Below are positions 37,417 to 45,759 of a DNA stretch of 64,000 nt, piece by piece. Origin of the DNA: JACMQX01 sp044225675. Lineage in GTDB: Bacteria; Pseudomonadota; Gammaproteobacteria; Burkholderiales; Burkholderiaceae_C. The position numbers were made by a program, and so were the translations under genes. The notes beneath the pieces were generated by a model. It saw only the letters and a program-made list of their open reading frames with translations. It did no database searches and was not told where the DNA came from. Numbering within the stretch: the stretch's first letter is position 1; each line of letters starts with the position of its first letter. The stretch lies in contig JBGAIH010000009.1 in the NCBI GenBank assembly GCA_044225675.1, positions 62,001-126,000 on the forward strand, in the 5' to 3' direction.

Positions 37417-39026
37417 TCAAGAAATTCATCGACAAGCTGCTTGGAAAATCGTCCGGCGCCAAGAGCCGCAAGCCGCGTTTCGGCAAGCGCGAGGAGGTCG
37501 GACCCGAGGTCCACGGCATCGATCCGGCCCTGGTGGACGAGCGGGCCGTCAACGTCGTGCGCACGCTGCGGCAGGCAGGCTACGAGGCCTACATCGTGGG
37601 CGGCGCGGTGCGCGATCTGCTGGTCGGCCTGCGGCCCAAGGACTTCGACGTCGCCACCAATGCGACGCCCGAGCAGGTCAAGGGCCTGTTCCGCCGCGCC
37701 TTCATCATCGGCCGGCGCTTTCGCATCGTGCACGTGGTCTACGGGCGGGGGCGCGAGCACGAGGTCATCGAGGTGTCCACCTTCCGCGCCTACATGGACA
37801 ACACCGCCGCGGAGGCAGTGGCTGGCAACGAGAAGACCAGCAAGAGTGAGCTGGCCCATCTCAAGCATGCGGTGGACGCGTCGGGGCGCGTGCTGCGCGA
37901 CAACGTCTGGGGTCCGCAGGACGAGGACGCCACGCGGCGCGACTTCACGGTCAATGCGATGTACTACGAGCCCGAATCGCAGGTCGTGGTGGACTACCAC
38001 AACGGCATCCAGGACGCCAAGAAGCTGGTGCTGCGCATGATCGGCGATCCGGCCACGCGCTACCGCGAGGATCCGGTCCGCATCATCCGCGCAGTGCGCT
38101 TTGCCGCCAAGCTCGGGCCGCTCGGCTTCAAGCTCGAGCCCAAGACGGCCGCGCCGCTCAAGGAGATGAAGGCCTTGCTGGCCGACGTGCCGCAAAGCCG
38201 TCTGTTCGACGAGATGCTCAAGCTGCTGCAGACCGGGCATGCGGTGGCGACCATCGCGCAGCTCAAGCTGCTGGGCATGGCGCGCGGCATCTATCCGCTG
38301 CTCGACGTGGTCGTCGAACGCTCCGAGACGCCGTTCGTCCTCGCGGCCCTGCAGGACACCGACCGCCGCGTGGGCGAGGGCAAGCCCGTGGCGCCCAGCT
38401 TCCTGCTGGCCTGCGTGCTCTGGGCCGACGTGCGTGACGGCTGGGCCCGCCGGCGTGCGCAGCGCGTTCCGCCGTTCCCGGCATTGCAGGAGGCGATCGA
38501 CGAAGTGTTCGATTCGCGCATCGGCGACGTCTCGGGTCGCGGCAAGCTGGCCGCCGACATGCGCGAGATCTGGATGATGCAGCCGCGCTTCGAAAAACGC
38601 GTCGGCAGCACGCCGTTCTCCCTGGTGGAGCAGCCGCGTTTCCGGGCCGGTTTCGACTTCATGCGCCTGCGCGCCGATGCCGGCGAGATCGACGTCGTGC
38701 TGGCCGACTGGTGGCAGGAGTTCAGCCTGGCCGACGATGGCGCACGCCAGGGCCTGATCGACCAGGCACGCGAAGACCAGCAGGGGCAGCCGCGTCAGCC
38801 GCGCACGCACCTGGTGAAGAAGTCGCCGGTTTCTGATCGGGCTGATCGGACTGGCCCGGCGGATCGGGCCGAGCCGTCGTCCGGTGCGCCGGAGGGCGGC
38901 GGGACCGACGCCGGCGCCGATGCAGGGGCGGGGGTGGGTGACGCCCCGCGCAAGCGCCGCAGGCGCCGGCGCTCCGGTGGGGCAGGGCGGGCCGACGGCG
39001 CACCGCAGGGCGAATCGGGCGGCTGA
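37413..39026 (+). CDS. pcnB: Poly(A) polymerase I
   Basis: Adds 3' poly(A) tails that mark RNAs for decay. 537 residues from ATG 37413. The nucleotidyltransferase head has AYIVGGAVRDLLVGLRPKDFDVAT with the two catalytic aspartates, RRFRIVHVVYG, and DEDATRRDFTVNAMYY; the RNA-binding arms follow (RYREDPVRIIRAVRFAAKLG). The last 60 residues are low-complexity and end in an arginine-rich patch before Gly/Ala, a likely RNA-binding tail. It overlaps the HAD gene by four bases and folK by one. Confidence 0.96.
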   Translation: MIKKFIDKLLGKSSGAKSRKPRFGKREEVGPEVHGIDPALVDERAVNVVRTLRQAGYEAYIVGGAVRDLLVGLRPKDFDVATNATPEQVKGLFRRAFIIGRRFRIVHVVYGRGREHEVIEVSTFRAYMDNTAAEAVAGNEKTSKSELAHLKHAVDASGRVLRDNVWGPQDEDATRRDFTVNAMYYEPESQVVVDYHNGIQDAKKLVLRMIGDPATRYREDPVRIIRAVRFAAKLGPLGFKLEPKTAAPLKEMKALLADVPQSRLFDEMLKLLQTGHAVATIAQLKLLGMARGIYPLLDVVVERSETPFVLAALQDTDRRVGEGKPVAPSFLLACVLWADVRDGWARRRAQRVPPFPALQEAIDEVFDSRIGDVSGRGKLAADMREIWMMQPRFEKRVGSTPFSLVEQPRFRAGFDFMRLRADAGEIDVVLADWWQEFSLADDGARQGLIDQAREDQQGQPRQPRTHLVKKSPVSDRADRTGPADRAEPSSGAPEGGGTDAGADAGAGVGDAPRKRRRRRRSGGAGRADGAPQGESGG

Positions 39027-39508
39027 TGCCGGACCTCCGCGCGCCGGTGACGGCCTACGTCGCGGTCGGGGCCAACCTGGGCGATCCCGCAGCCGCCGTC
39101 AGCGAGGCCATCGAGGCCCTGGGGTCGCTGCCCCGGACGCGGCTGATCCGGCGCTCCGCCCTCTACCGTACCGCGCCGGTGGATGCCGAGGGGCCGGACT
39201 TCATCAATGCCGTCGCCGAAATCCTCACCGGGCTGTCGCCCCATGACCTGCTGGCGGCGCTCCAGGCGCTCGAGCAGGCGGCCGGTCGCAGCCGGCCGTG
39301 GCGCAATGCGCCGCGCACGCTCGACCTCGACCTGCTCCTGCACGGCCAGACACGTGTCGACGATGCGCAACTGACCCTGCCGCATCCGCGCATGCATGAG
39401 CGCGCCTTCGTGCTGGTGCCGCTGGCCGAAATCGCCCCGCAACAGGTCGACGCGGCAAGCCTGCGCGCAGTGGCCGGCCAGCGCATCGAGCGCCTGACCG
39501 GCCGATAA
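39026..39508 (+). CDS. folK: 2-amino-4-hydroxy-6-hydroxymethyldihydropteridine pyrophosphokinase
   Basis: Transfers pyrophosphate from ATP to the pterin precursor in folate synthesis. 160 residues: AYVAVGANLGDPAAAV near the N terminus, SALYRTAPVDAEGPDFINAVAEI, the magnesium-binding RTLDLDLLLHG and LTLPHPRMHERAFVLVPLAEI. The start shares one base with the pcnB stop (TGATG). The pcnB-folK pair is a common proteobacterial arrangement. Confidence 0.96.
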   Translation: MPDLRAPVTAYVAVGANLGDPAAAVSEAIEALGSLPRTRLIRRSALYRTAPVDAEGPDFINAVAEILTGLSPHDLLAALQALEQAAGRSRPWRNAPRTLDLDLLLHGQTRVDDAQLTLPHPRMHERAFVLVPLAEIAPQQVDAASLRAVAGQRIERLTGR

Positions 39509-39515
39509 TCTCCCG

Positions 39516-39878
39516 ATGCAAGCCCTCCAGACCCTGCCGGTGTCGCTGCAGACCATCGTGCTGCTGACGCTCTCCAACGTGTTCATGACCTTCGCCTGGT
39601 ACGGGCATCTCAAGAACATGGCGACGTCACCCTGGTACGTGGCTGCGCTGGTGAGCTGGGGCATCGCGCTCTTCGAGTACCTGCTTCAGGTGCCGGCCAA
39701 CCGCATCGGCTACACCCAGTTCAACGTCGGCCAGCTCAAGATCATGCAGGAGGTGATCACGCTCACGGTGTTCGTGCCGTTCGCGGTGTTCTACCTCAAG
39801 CAGCCGTTCAAGCTCGACTACCTGTGGGCGGGTCTGTGCATGGTGGGCGCCGTGTACTTCATCTTCCGCAGCCACTGA
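39516..39878 (+). CDS. DMT-superfamily small membrane protein (DUF486)
   Basis: 120 residues, seven bases after folK, with four membrane helices. LSNVFMTFAWYGHLKN, ALFEYLLQVPANRIGYTQFNVGQLKIMQEVITLTVFVPFAVFYL and WAGLCMVGAVYFIFRS match the DUF486 family, related to small multidrug-type transporters. No substrate is known. Confidence 0.88.
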   Translation: MQALQTLPVSLQTIVLLTLSNVFMTFAWYGHLKNMATSPWYVAALVSWGIALFEYLLQVPANRIGYTQFNVGQLKIMQEVITLTVFVPFAVFYLKQPFKLDYLWAGLCMVGAVYFIFRSH

Positions 39879-39929
39879 TCGGGCGGGACGGATCTGGCAG
39901 GTCTGAGCGGGCCGGTTAAACTCGCGCCA

Positions 39930-39956
39930 GTCACAAAAACGTCATTTCTCTGACAC
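39930..39956 (+). promoter_or_regulatory. Possible Pho-box upstream of the phosphate operon
   Basis: Three words GTCAC (39930), GTCAT (39941) and GACAC (39952) spaced exactly 11 bases apart and separated by A/T-rich bases. This periodicity is that of PhoB direct repeats. The third copy is imperfect, no clear -10 follows, and it lies only 25 bases before the DUF47 start, so the call is tentative. Confidence 0.35.
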
Positions 39957-39980
39957 ATTCCCCCGCCTGAGGAGTCCGCC

Positions 39981-40628
39981 ATGCTGTTTGGCAAGCTGTT
40001 GCCGCGCGAAGGCAATTTTTTCGAGATGTTCAACCAGCATGCCGACAAGATCGTCGAGGCGGCGCGGGCGTTCTCGATGCTGGTCGCCAACTACGCCGAT
40101 CCGCATCTGCGCGAGAAGTACAACCAGGACGTGGACAACGCCGAGCGCGGGGCCGACCGGATCACGCATGACGTCAACCGTGCCCTGCACAAGACCTTCA
40201 TAACCCCGATCGACCGCGACCAGATCCACTCGCTGATCAACACGATGGACGACGTGGCCGACCTGATCCAGGACTCGGCCGAGACCATGGCGCTGTACGA
40301 CGTGCGGCACATGACCGAGGAGATCACCCGCCTCACCGACCTGAGCGTCAAATGCTGCGAGCGCGTCAAGCATGCGGTGTCGCTGATCGGCCAGGTCGCC
40401 GAGCCGGCCACCGCCGAGGCCGCGCTCAAGACCTGCGAGGAGATCGACCAGCTCGAAAGCGATGCCGACCGCGTGATGCGCGCGGCCATGAGCAAGCTGT
40501 TCCGCGAGGAGCCCGATGTGCGCGAGGTCATCAAGCTCAAGGCCATCTACGAGCTGCTGGAGACCATCACCGACAAGTGCGAGGATGTGGCCAATCTGAT
40601 CGAGGGCATCGTCCTCGAGAACTCCTGA
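39981..40628 (+). CDS. DUF47 (PhoU-like) phosphate transport accessory protein
   Basis: 215 residues, all helical, with MLFGKLLPREGNFFEMFNQHADKIVEAA at the N terminus, HDVNRALHKTFITPIDRDQIHSLINTMDDVADLIQDSAE, and IYELLETITDKCEDVANLIEGIVLEN. It is a PhoU-like family protein (DUF47) usually found directly before pit-type phosphate transporters, as here (13 bases), and thought to regulate them. An AGGAG ribosome site is present. It is cytoplasmic and has no membrane segment. Confidence 0.94.
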   Translation: MLFGKLLPREGNFFEMFNQHADKIVEAARAFSMLVANYADPHLREKYNQDVDNAERGADRITHDVNRALHKTFITPIDRDQIHSLINTMDDVADLIQDSAETMALYDVRHMTEEITRLTDLSVKCCERVKHAVSLIGQVAEPATAEAALKTCEEIDQLESDADRVMRAAMSKLFREEPDVREVIKLKAIYELLETITDKCEDVANLIEGIVLENS

Positions 40629-40641
40629 GCGGAAGCGGGCG

Positions 40642-41652
40642 ATGGCAACGGTTCAGGTGGCCCTGTGGGTGGTCGTGCTGCTGGTGGCGCTGGCGCTGGT
40701 GTTCGACTTCATGAACGGCTTCCACGACGCCGCCAACTCGATCGCGACGGTGGTGTCCACGGGTGTGCTCAAGCCGACGCAGGCGGTGCTGTTTGCCGCG
40801 ACGTTCAACTTCGTCGCGATCTTCGTGTTCCACCTGAGCGTGGCGGCGACCGTGGGCAAGGGCATCGTCGTGCCCGGCGTGGTCGACACCCATGTGGTGT
40901 TCGGTGCGCTGATCGGGGCGATCACCTGGAACGTGATCACCTGGTACTACGGCATCCCGAGCAGCTCCTCGCATGCGCTGATCGGCGGCATCGTCGGCGC
41001 CGTGATCGCCAAGGCCGGCGCGGGCTCGCTCATCTCGGGCGGCGTGCTCAAGACGGTCGCCTTCATCTTCGTGTCGCCTTTTCTGGGCTTCGTGCTGGGG
41101 TCGCTGATGATGGTGGCCGTGGCGTGGGTCTTCCGACGTGCCACCCCCTCCCGCGTGGACCGCTGGTTCCGGCGCCTTCAGCTCGTCTCGGCCGGCGCCT
41201 ACAGCCTGGGCCATGGCGGCAACGACGCGCAAAAGACGATCGGCATCATCTGGATGCTGCTGATCGCCACGGGCTACAGCGCTGCGAACGAAGCCTCCCC
41301 ACCGACCTGGGCGATCGTAAGCTGCTACTTCGCCATTGCGGCCGGCACCATGTTCGGCGGCTGGCGCATCGTCAAGACGATGGGTCAGAAGATCACCAAG
41401 CTCAAGCCCGTGGGCGGTTTCTGCGCCGAGACCGGCGGCGCACTCACGCTGTTCCTCGCAACCGCGCTGGGCATTCCGGTGTCCACCACGCACACCATCA
41501 CGGGCGCCATCGTCGGCGTGGGCTCCACGCGCCGCGCCAGCGCCGTGCGCTGGGGCGTGGCGGGCAACATCGTGTGGGCCTGGATTCTCACGATCCCGGC
41601 GAGCGCCTTCGTCGCGGCGATCTCCTACTGGGTCAGCCTGCAAATCTTTTGA
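40642..41652 (+). CDS. pit: PiT-family inorganic phosphate transporter
   Basis: 336 residues with about ten membrane helices and the duplicated PiT signature: FDFMNGFHDAANSIATVVSTGVL in the first half and SLGHGGNDAQKTIGIIWMLL in the second. GIPSSSSHALIGGIVGAVIAKAG and GIPVSTTHTITGAIVGVGSTRR are the paired re-entrant segments. It imports phosphate (or metal phosphate) with protons or sodium. It is paired with the upstream DUF47 gene, a low-affinity uptake module. Confidence 0.93.
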   Translation: MATVQVALWVVVLLVALALVFDFMNGFHDAANSIATVVSTGVLKPTQAVLFAATFNFVAIFVFHLSVAATVGKGIVVPGVVDTHVVFGALIGAITWNVITWYYGIPSSSSHALIGGIVGAVIAKAGAGSLISGGVLKTVAFIFVSPFLGFVLGSLMMVAVAWVFRRATPSRVDRWFRRLQLVSAGAYSLGHGGNDAQKTIGIIWMLLIATGYSAANEASPPTWAIVSCYFAIAAGTMFGGWRIVKTMGQKITKLKPVGGFCAETGGALTLFLATALGIPVSTTHTITGAIVGVGSTRRASAVRWGVAGNIVWAWILTIPASAFVAAISYWVSLQIF

Positions 41653-41724
41653 GGCTGACGGGGCACCTCCCGCCGGTCGATCCCGGCAGGCAGCTGCGCT
41701 CGCCCCGCTGGCTGCCCGAGCCGC

Positions 41725-42171
41725 TCACTGAGAGATCTTGCGGGCTTCCTCGATCTGGTACTCGAAGTACCGCTGAAAGCTGAAGGCGATGCTGGCCATC
41801 AGCACCGTCGTGCCGATCAGCAGCGACACCACGATGGCGCCGATGGTGAGCCATCCCGTGCGGCCCGCCGGCGCATCGGCGGGGCCCTGCGGGTTGTAGC
41901 GCGCATTCCATTGGTCGGGACTCATCAGGCCGTAGACGATCGCGGTCAGGGCGCAGGCCGCGATGGTGAAACCCAGGAACGGAATCAGCACCCAGCTGGC
42001 CTGGTCGTCAAGGCCGAAGGCCTGTACGCGCTGGATGCCGTAGATGCCCAGCGCCGTGGGAATGGGCAGCACCCAGCCCCACAGATCGCCGAAACCATGC
42101 AGGTAGAAGCGGTGCAGGCCCAGCGGGCCGCCGACGAAAGCGAGCCACGCGGCGAGAGTCTTGTTTTTCAT
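41725..42171 (-). CDS. TM2-domain membrane protein
   Basis: 148 residues. The N terminus MKNKTLAAWLAFVGGPLGLHRFYLHGFGDLWGWVL resembles the TM2 domain (GxxGxHRFYLG), with four hydrophobic stretches overall and a C-terminal amphipathic tail. It overlaps the GNAT gene stop by four bases (ATGA), so the two are translationally coupled. Function unknown. Confidence 0.8.
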   Translation of the reverse strand: MKNKTLAAWLAFVGGPLGLHRFYLHGFGDLWGWVLPIPTALGIYGIQRVQAFGLDDQASWVLIPFLGFTIAACALTAIVYGLMSPDQWNARYNPQGPADAPAGRTGWLTIGAIVVSLLIGTTVLMASIAFSFQRYFEYQIEEARKISQ

Positions 42172-42704
42172 GCTTTGCCCAACGGTTCGGCGGGCGTGGT
42201 GTCGCCGTCTCCGAGAAATTTCTCCATCAGCACGACGTCGAGCCAGCGGCCGAACTTCCAGCCGCAGGATCGCAGGACCCCGACCTGCGAGAAGCCCAGG
42301 GCCCGGTGCACGCCGACCGAGCCCGCATTGGCCGAATCGCCGATGACCGCGATCAGCTTGCGAACGCCTGCGGCCTGCGCCTGGTCGGCCAGCGCCTGCA
42401 GCAGTGCGCGCCCGTGGCCCTTTCCTGCCGCGCTGGTGGCCATGTAGATCGAGTCCTCGGCCGAAAAACGGTAGGCCGGGCGGGGCTTGAACCAGTTGCA
42501 GTAGGCAAAGCCGACGACCTGTCCGCCTTCCTCGGCAACCAGGTAAGGCAGGCCCTTGCCGAGCACGTCGGCCCGGCGGCCCGCCATGTCGGCCTCGGTG
42601 GGCGGCGTGGTCTCGAAAGTGCCTGTTCCGTGAAGCACGTGATGGGCATAGATGGCCGTGATGGCAGCGACATCGTCGTCGCGGCTGGCGCGAAAGTTTG
42701 GCAT
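42168..42704 (-). CDS. GNAT-family N-acetyltransferase (phosphinothricin acetyltransferase-like)
   Basis: 178 residues from ATG 42704 (MPNFRASRDDDVAAITAIYAHHVLHGTGTFE). It has the GNAT fold with acetyl-CoA loop SAAGKGHGRALLQALADQA and the family blocks FAYCNWFKPRPAYRFSAEDSIYM and SANAGSVGVHRALGFSQVGVLRSCGWKFGRWLD. This subgroup acetylates amino groups of amino-acid analogues such as phosphinothricin or methionine sulfoximine; the natural substrate here is unknown. It is divergent from rpsP, whose promoter overlaps its start. Confidence 0.9.
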   Translation of the reverse strand: MPNFRASRDDDVAAITAIYAHHVLHGTGTFETTPPTEADMAGRRADVLGKGLPYLVAEEGGQVVGFAYCNWFKPRPAYRFSAEDSIYMATSAAGKGHGRALLQALADQAQAAGVRKLIAVIGDSANAGSVGVHRALGFSQVGVLRSCGWKFGRWLDVVLMEKFLGDGDTTPAEPLGKA

Positions 42705-42725
42705 AAGGGTCGGAAACGTTATAAT
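42698..42725 (+). promoter_or_regulatory. rpsP operon promoter
   Basis: TTGGCA (42698-42703), 16-base spacer, TATAAT (42720-42725), followed by CAGAGGCTTTTC. The -35 overlaps the start of the divergent GNAT gene. The -10 and following bases are nearly identical to those upstream of rplS. Confidence 0.75.
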
Positions 42726-42836
42726 CAGAGGCTTTTCAGCGTGTTGCTGGCCGGGTGGCCATGTTACGTGTCTCAACGCTGGAGATTACCGGTCGCGCGG
42801 CTTACCCCGGCCAACCGACTCCCCGAAGGATAAATC

Positions 42837-43088
42837 ATGGTCGTCATTCGACTCTCCCGCGGCGGCGCCAAGGCCCGTCCGTTCTTCAACATCGTCGTGG
42901 CCGACAAGCGCGTGCGCCGCGATGGCCGCTTCATCGAGCGTCTGGGTTTCTACAACCCCATCGCCAAGCCCAACGAGGAAAGCATCCGCATCGCGCAGGA
43001 CCGCCTGACCTACTGGCGCAGCGTTGGCGCCCAGGCCTCCCCCACGGTGGAGCGCCTGCTCAAGCAAGCTGCCGCAAAGGCCGCTTGA
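42837..43088 (+). CDS. rpsP: 30S ribosomal protein S16
   Basis: 83 residues, MVVIRLSRGGAKARPFFNIVVADKRVRRDGRFIERLGFYNP, the canonical bS16 N terminus, with an AAGGA ribosome site. S16 is an assembly protein of the 30S subunit. First gene of the widely conserved rpsP-rimM-trmD-rplS run; its leader is about 105 bases. Confidence 0.98.
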   Translation: MVVIRLSRGGAKARPFFNIVVADKRVRRDGRFIERLGFYNPIAKPNEESIRIAQDRLTYWRSVGAQASPTVERLLKQAAAKAA

Positions 43089-43098
43089 TGCGCCGGTG

Positions 43099-43662
43099 AT
43101 GTTCCCGGGCCTCGAACCCGCCGCCTTGCCGGCGGATGCTGTCGAAGTCGGGCGCATCGCCGATGCCTGGGGCATCAAGGGCTGGTTCAAGGTCCTGCCC
43201 CACAGCGCCGATCCCGAGGCGCTTTTCTCCTCCAAACGCTGGTTTCTGCAGCCCTCCGAAAAAGGCGCCAAGACCTTTTCGGGGACGGTGCTGCTGCGCA
43301 TCGTCACGGCCAAGGAACACTCCGACAGCATCGTGGCGCAGGCGCATGAGGTGGACGACCGGACAGCCGCCGAGGCGCTGCGCGGAGCCCGCATCTTCGT
43401 GCCGCGATCGAGCTTTCCGACCGCCGGTGCCGACGAGTTCTACTGGGTGGACCTGATGGGCCTGGAGGTCGTCAATCGCGAAGGCCTGGCGCTCGGGCGC
43501 GTCACCGAACTGCTGTCCACCGGGCCGCAGACCGTCCTCGTCATTGGCTACGAGGAAGAGGGCAAGGCCCGCGAGCGCATGATTCCGTTCGTTTCGGCGT
43601 ATGTCGATGCCGTCGACGTGCCCGGCGGGCGCATCACGGTCGACTGGCAGCCGGACTACTGA
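43099..43662 (+). CDS. rimM: Ribosome maturation factor RimM
   Basis: 187 residues from ATG 43099 (GTG just before is also possible). It shows the N-terminal RimM barrel (VEVGRIADAWGIKGWFKVLP), the linker HEVDDRTAAEALRGARIFVPRSSFP, and the PRC-barrel (EFYWVDLMGLEVVNREGLALGRVTELL, IPFVSAYVDAVDVPGGRITVDW). RimM binds S19 and helps mature the 30S head. It lies between rpsP and trmD in the conserved operon. Confidence 0.96.
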   Translation: MFPGLEPAALPADAVEVGRIADAWGIKGWFKVLPHSADPEALFSSKRWFLQPSEKGAKTFSGTVLLRIVTAKEHSDSIVAQAHEVDDRTAAEALRGARIFVPRSSFPTAGADEFYWVDLMGLEVVNREGLALGRVTELLSTGPQTVLVIGYEEEGKARERMIPFVSAYVDAVDVPGGRITVDWQPDY

Positions 43663-43671
43663 CGCGACGCC

Positions 43672-44421
43672 ATGCGGTTCGACGTCGTTACGCTCTTTCC
43701 CGAACTGTTCGAGCCGTTTCTCAGGAGCGGCGTTACGCGCCGGGCCTATGAATCCGGGCTCGTGGATGTCCGCCTGCAGGACCTGCGTCTGCACGCGGAT
43801 GGCAACTACCGCCGGGTGGATGACCGCCCCTTCGGCGGCGGGCCGGGCATGGTGATGATGGCAGAGCCGCTGGCGCGCTGCCTGGCGGCGATCCGGGCTG
43901 AGCGGCCCGACGCTGCACCCGTGGTTCTGTTCTCGCCGGTCGGGCAGGTTCTCGACCATGCCGGCGTGTCCGAATGGTCGGCCGGCACGGGCGCCATCCT
44001 GCTGTGCGGCCGGTACGAGGGCATCGACCAGCGCTTCATCGACCGGCATGTCGATGTCGAAATCAGTCTGGGTGACTTCGTGCTGTCGGGTGGCGAAATT
44101 GCGGCCATGGCTCTGCTCGACGCCGTGGCCCGCCTGCAGCCGGGCGTCCTCAATGACGAAGGCAGCCATCAGTTCGACAGTTTCAATCCCGCGCTCGACG
44201 GCCTGCTGGACTGCCCGCATTACACCCGCCCCGAAGTCTGGGAGGAGCAGGCCGTGCCCGAGGTTCTGCTGTCGGGCCACCATGCGCGCATCGAGCGCTG
44301 GCGCCGTGATCGCCGCCTTGAGGTGACGGCCAGGCACCGTCCTGAACTCATCGCCGCAGCCCGCGATGCCGGCCGGCTGTCGGCCGCTGACGAAGCCTTC
44401 CTCGGCAAGCTGCTGGCCTGA
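43672..44421 (+). CDS. trmD: tRNA (guanine-37-N1)-methyltransferase
   Basis: Methylates G37 of tRNAs next to the anticodon, preventing frameshifts. 249 residues with the SPOUT trefoil-knot motifs: MRFDVVTLFPELFEPFLRSGV, DDRPFGGGPGMVMM, LCGRYEGIDQRFIDRHVD, ISLGDFVLSGGEIAAMALLDAVARLQPGVL and LDCPHYTRPEVWE. Nine bases after rimM. Confidence 0.98.
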   Translation: MRFDVVTLFPELFEPFLRSGVTRRAYESGLVDVRLQDLRLHADGNYRRVDDRPFGGGPGMVMMAEPLARCLAAIRAERPDAAPVVLFSPVGQVLDHAGVSEWSAGTGAILLCGRYEGIDQRFIDRHVDVEISLGDFVLSGGEIAAMALLDAVARLQPGVLNDEGSHQFDSFNPALDGLLDCPHYTRPEVWEEQAVPEVLLSGHHARIERWRRDRRLEVTARHRPELIAAARDAGRLSAADEAFLGKLLA

Positions 44422-44454
44422 GTCTCAAAAACTGTTTATAATCAAAGGCTTTTC
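44414..44454 (+). promoter_or_regulatory. rplS promoter within the rpsP operon
   Basis: TATAAT at 44437-44442 followed by CAAAGGCTTTTC, nearly identical to the rpsP promoter. The -35 region (TGGCCT around 44415-44420) is poor and overlaps the trmD stop. It would give rplS its own transcript with a leader of about 110 bases that contains a GGCGCG-TCC-CGCGCC hairpin. Confidence 0.6.
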
Positions 44455-44557
44455 GATCCTCTACCCGGCCGCGGAAACAATCATTCAGGAAGCCGGCGCG
44501 TCCCGCGCCTTTCCTTGTCCGCCTTTAGTGCAGCCAGGCACGATCAATGAGGTCATC

Positions 44558-44941
44558 ATGAATCTGATTCAAACTCTCGAGCAGGAAGAGATCGCCCGCC
44601 TGGGCAAGAAGGTCCCCGACTTCGCCCCCGGCGACACCGTGATCGTCAGCGTCAATGTGGTTGAAGGCAACCGCAAGCGCGCCCAGGCCTTCGAAGGCGT
44701 GGTGATTGCCAAGCGCAATCGCGGCCTGAACAGCGGCTTCACCGTTCGCAAGATTTCCAGCGGCGAAGGCGTGGAGCGCACGTTCCAGACCTACAGCCCG
44801 CTGATCGCCGGCATCGAAGTCAAGCGCCGCGGCGATGTGCGTCGTGCCAAGCTGTACTACCTGCGTGACCGCAGCGGCAAGTCGGCCCGCATCAAGGAAA
44901 AGCTTCCTTCCCGCGTCAAGCCGGCGGCCGCCGCCGAATAA
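44558..44941 (+). CDS. rplS: 50S ribosomal protein L19
   Basis: 127 residues from ATG 44558: MNLIQTLEQEEIARLGKKVPDFAPGDTVIV, RAQAFEGVVIAKRNRGLNSGFTVRKISSGEGVERTF and RRAKLYYLRDRSGKSARIKEKL are canonical bL19. It sits at the 30S-50S interface. Last gene of the rpsP operon, with its own promoter-like element upstream and a terminator downstream. Confidence 0.98.
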   Translation: MNLIQTLEQEEIARLGKKVPDFAPGDTVIVSVNVVEGNRKRAQAFEGVVIAKRNRGLNSGFTVRKISSGEGVERTFQTYSPLIAGIEVKRRGDVRRAKLYYLRDRSGKSARIKEKLPSRVKPAAAAE

Positions 44942-44974
44942 GCAGGGTTCGCCAGGCTTTTCATCCGGCCCCCG

Positions 44975-45010
44975 AGCCGCCGCAGCTCCAGCAGCTTGCG
45001 GCGGCTTTTT
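44975..45010 (+). terminator. Intrinsic terminator of rplS
   Basis: Arms AGCCGCCGCA (44975-44984) and TGCGGCGGCT (44997-45006) with a T-run to 45010. The next gene starts only 15 bases later. Confidence 0.88.
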
Positions 45011-45024
45011 CATTCAGGTGTCCC

Positions 45025-45759
45025 GTGCCGACTGCGCCCGTCACTCCGTCCGTTACTCCGTCCGTCACTCCGCTGTCGAAAATTCCGGCGTTCGATCCAC
45101 GTCGCATTCCCGCGATCCCCATCGCGCAGGCCCTGCCGCCCGTGCAGCGTGACCTGCTGCAGCCGGACGCGTTGCGGCAGCGCTTTGCACAGCCGCCGAG
45201 CTGGCGCCCGGAGCTGGTCCGAGAGGTCAAGTTTGCCGATCGCCAGACGGCGCAGGCGGCCGTTCTCGTGCCCATCGTGATGCGCGGTCCGCACGGCGAC
45301 CGGCCCACGGTGCTGCTCACCGAACGGACGCAGCACCTCTCGACCCACTCGGGCCAGATCGCCTTTCCCGGGGGCCGCACCGACGACACCGACGCCGACG
45401 CGGCGGCCACGGCCCTGCGCGAGGCCCAGGAAGAGGTGGGGCTCGAAGCCCGGTTCGTCCAGGTGATCGGCCATCTGCCCATCTACGTGACCGGCACCTC
45501 CTTCGTCGTGACCCCCGTGGTCGCTTTGGTGCAGCCCGGATTCGACCTTCGGCCCAACCCGCACGAAGTGGCCGACGCTTTCGAGGTCCCTCTCGACTTC
45601 CTGATGGATCCGGCCAACCACCGGCTCCATGCCTTCGAGTGGGAGGGGGTGCGTCGCGAGTGGTACTCGATGCCCTATCGCGACGGTGAGCGGGAGCGCT
45701 TCATCTGGGGCGCCACGGCCGGCATGCTGCGCAATTTCTATCGGTTTCTGGCGGCCTGA
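45025..45759 (+). CDS. Nudix hydrolase, CoA pyrophosphatase type
   Basis: 244 residues from GTG 45025. The Nudix box is FPGGRTDDTDADAAATALREAQEEVGLE, in the NudL-like CoA pyrophosphatase form in which the run GGRxDxxD replaces the usual GGxxE; preceding it is LTERTQHLSTHSGQIAFPGG, typical of that group. It probably hydrolyses CoA or oxidised CoA. The first 16 residues are a VTPSVTP repeat encoded by a 12-base tandem, directly after the rplS terminator, so the true start may be further in; the next in-frame family-like segment begins around IPAFDPRRIPA. Confidence 0.88.
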   Translation: MPTAPVTPSVTPSVTPLSKIPAFDPRRIPAIPIAQALPPVQRDLLQPDALRQRFAQPPSWRPELVREVKFADRQTAQAAVLVPIVMRGPHGDRPTVLLTERTQHLSTHSGQIAFPGGRTDDTDADAAATALREAQEEVGLEARFVQVIGHLPIYVTGTSFVVTPVVALVQPGFDLRPNPHEVADAFEVPLDFLMDPANHRLHAFEWEGVRREWYSMPYRDGERERFIWGATAGMLRNFYRFLAA

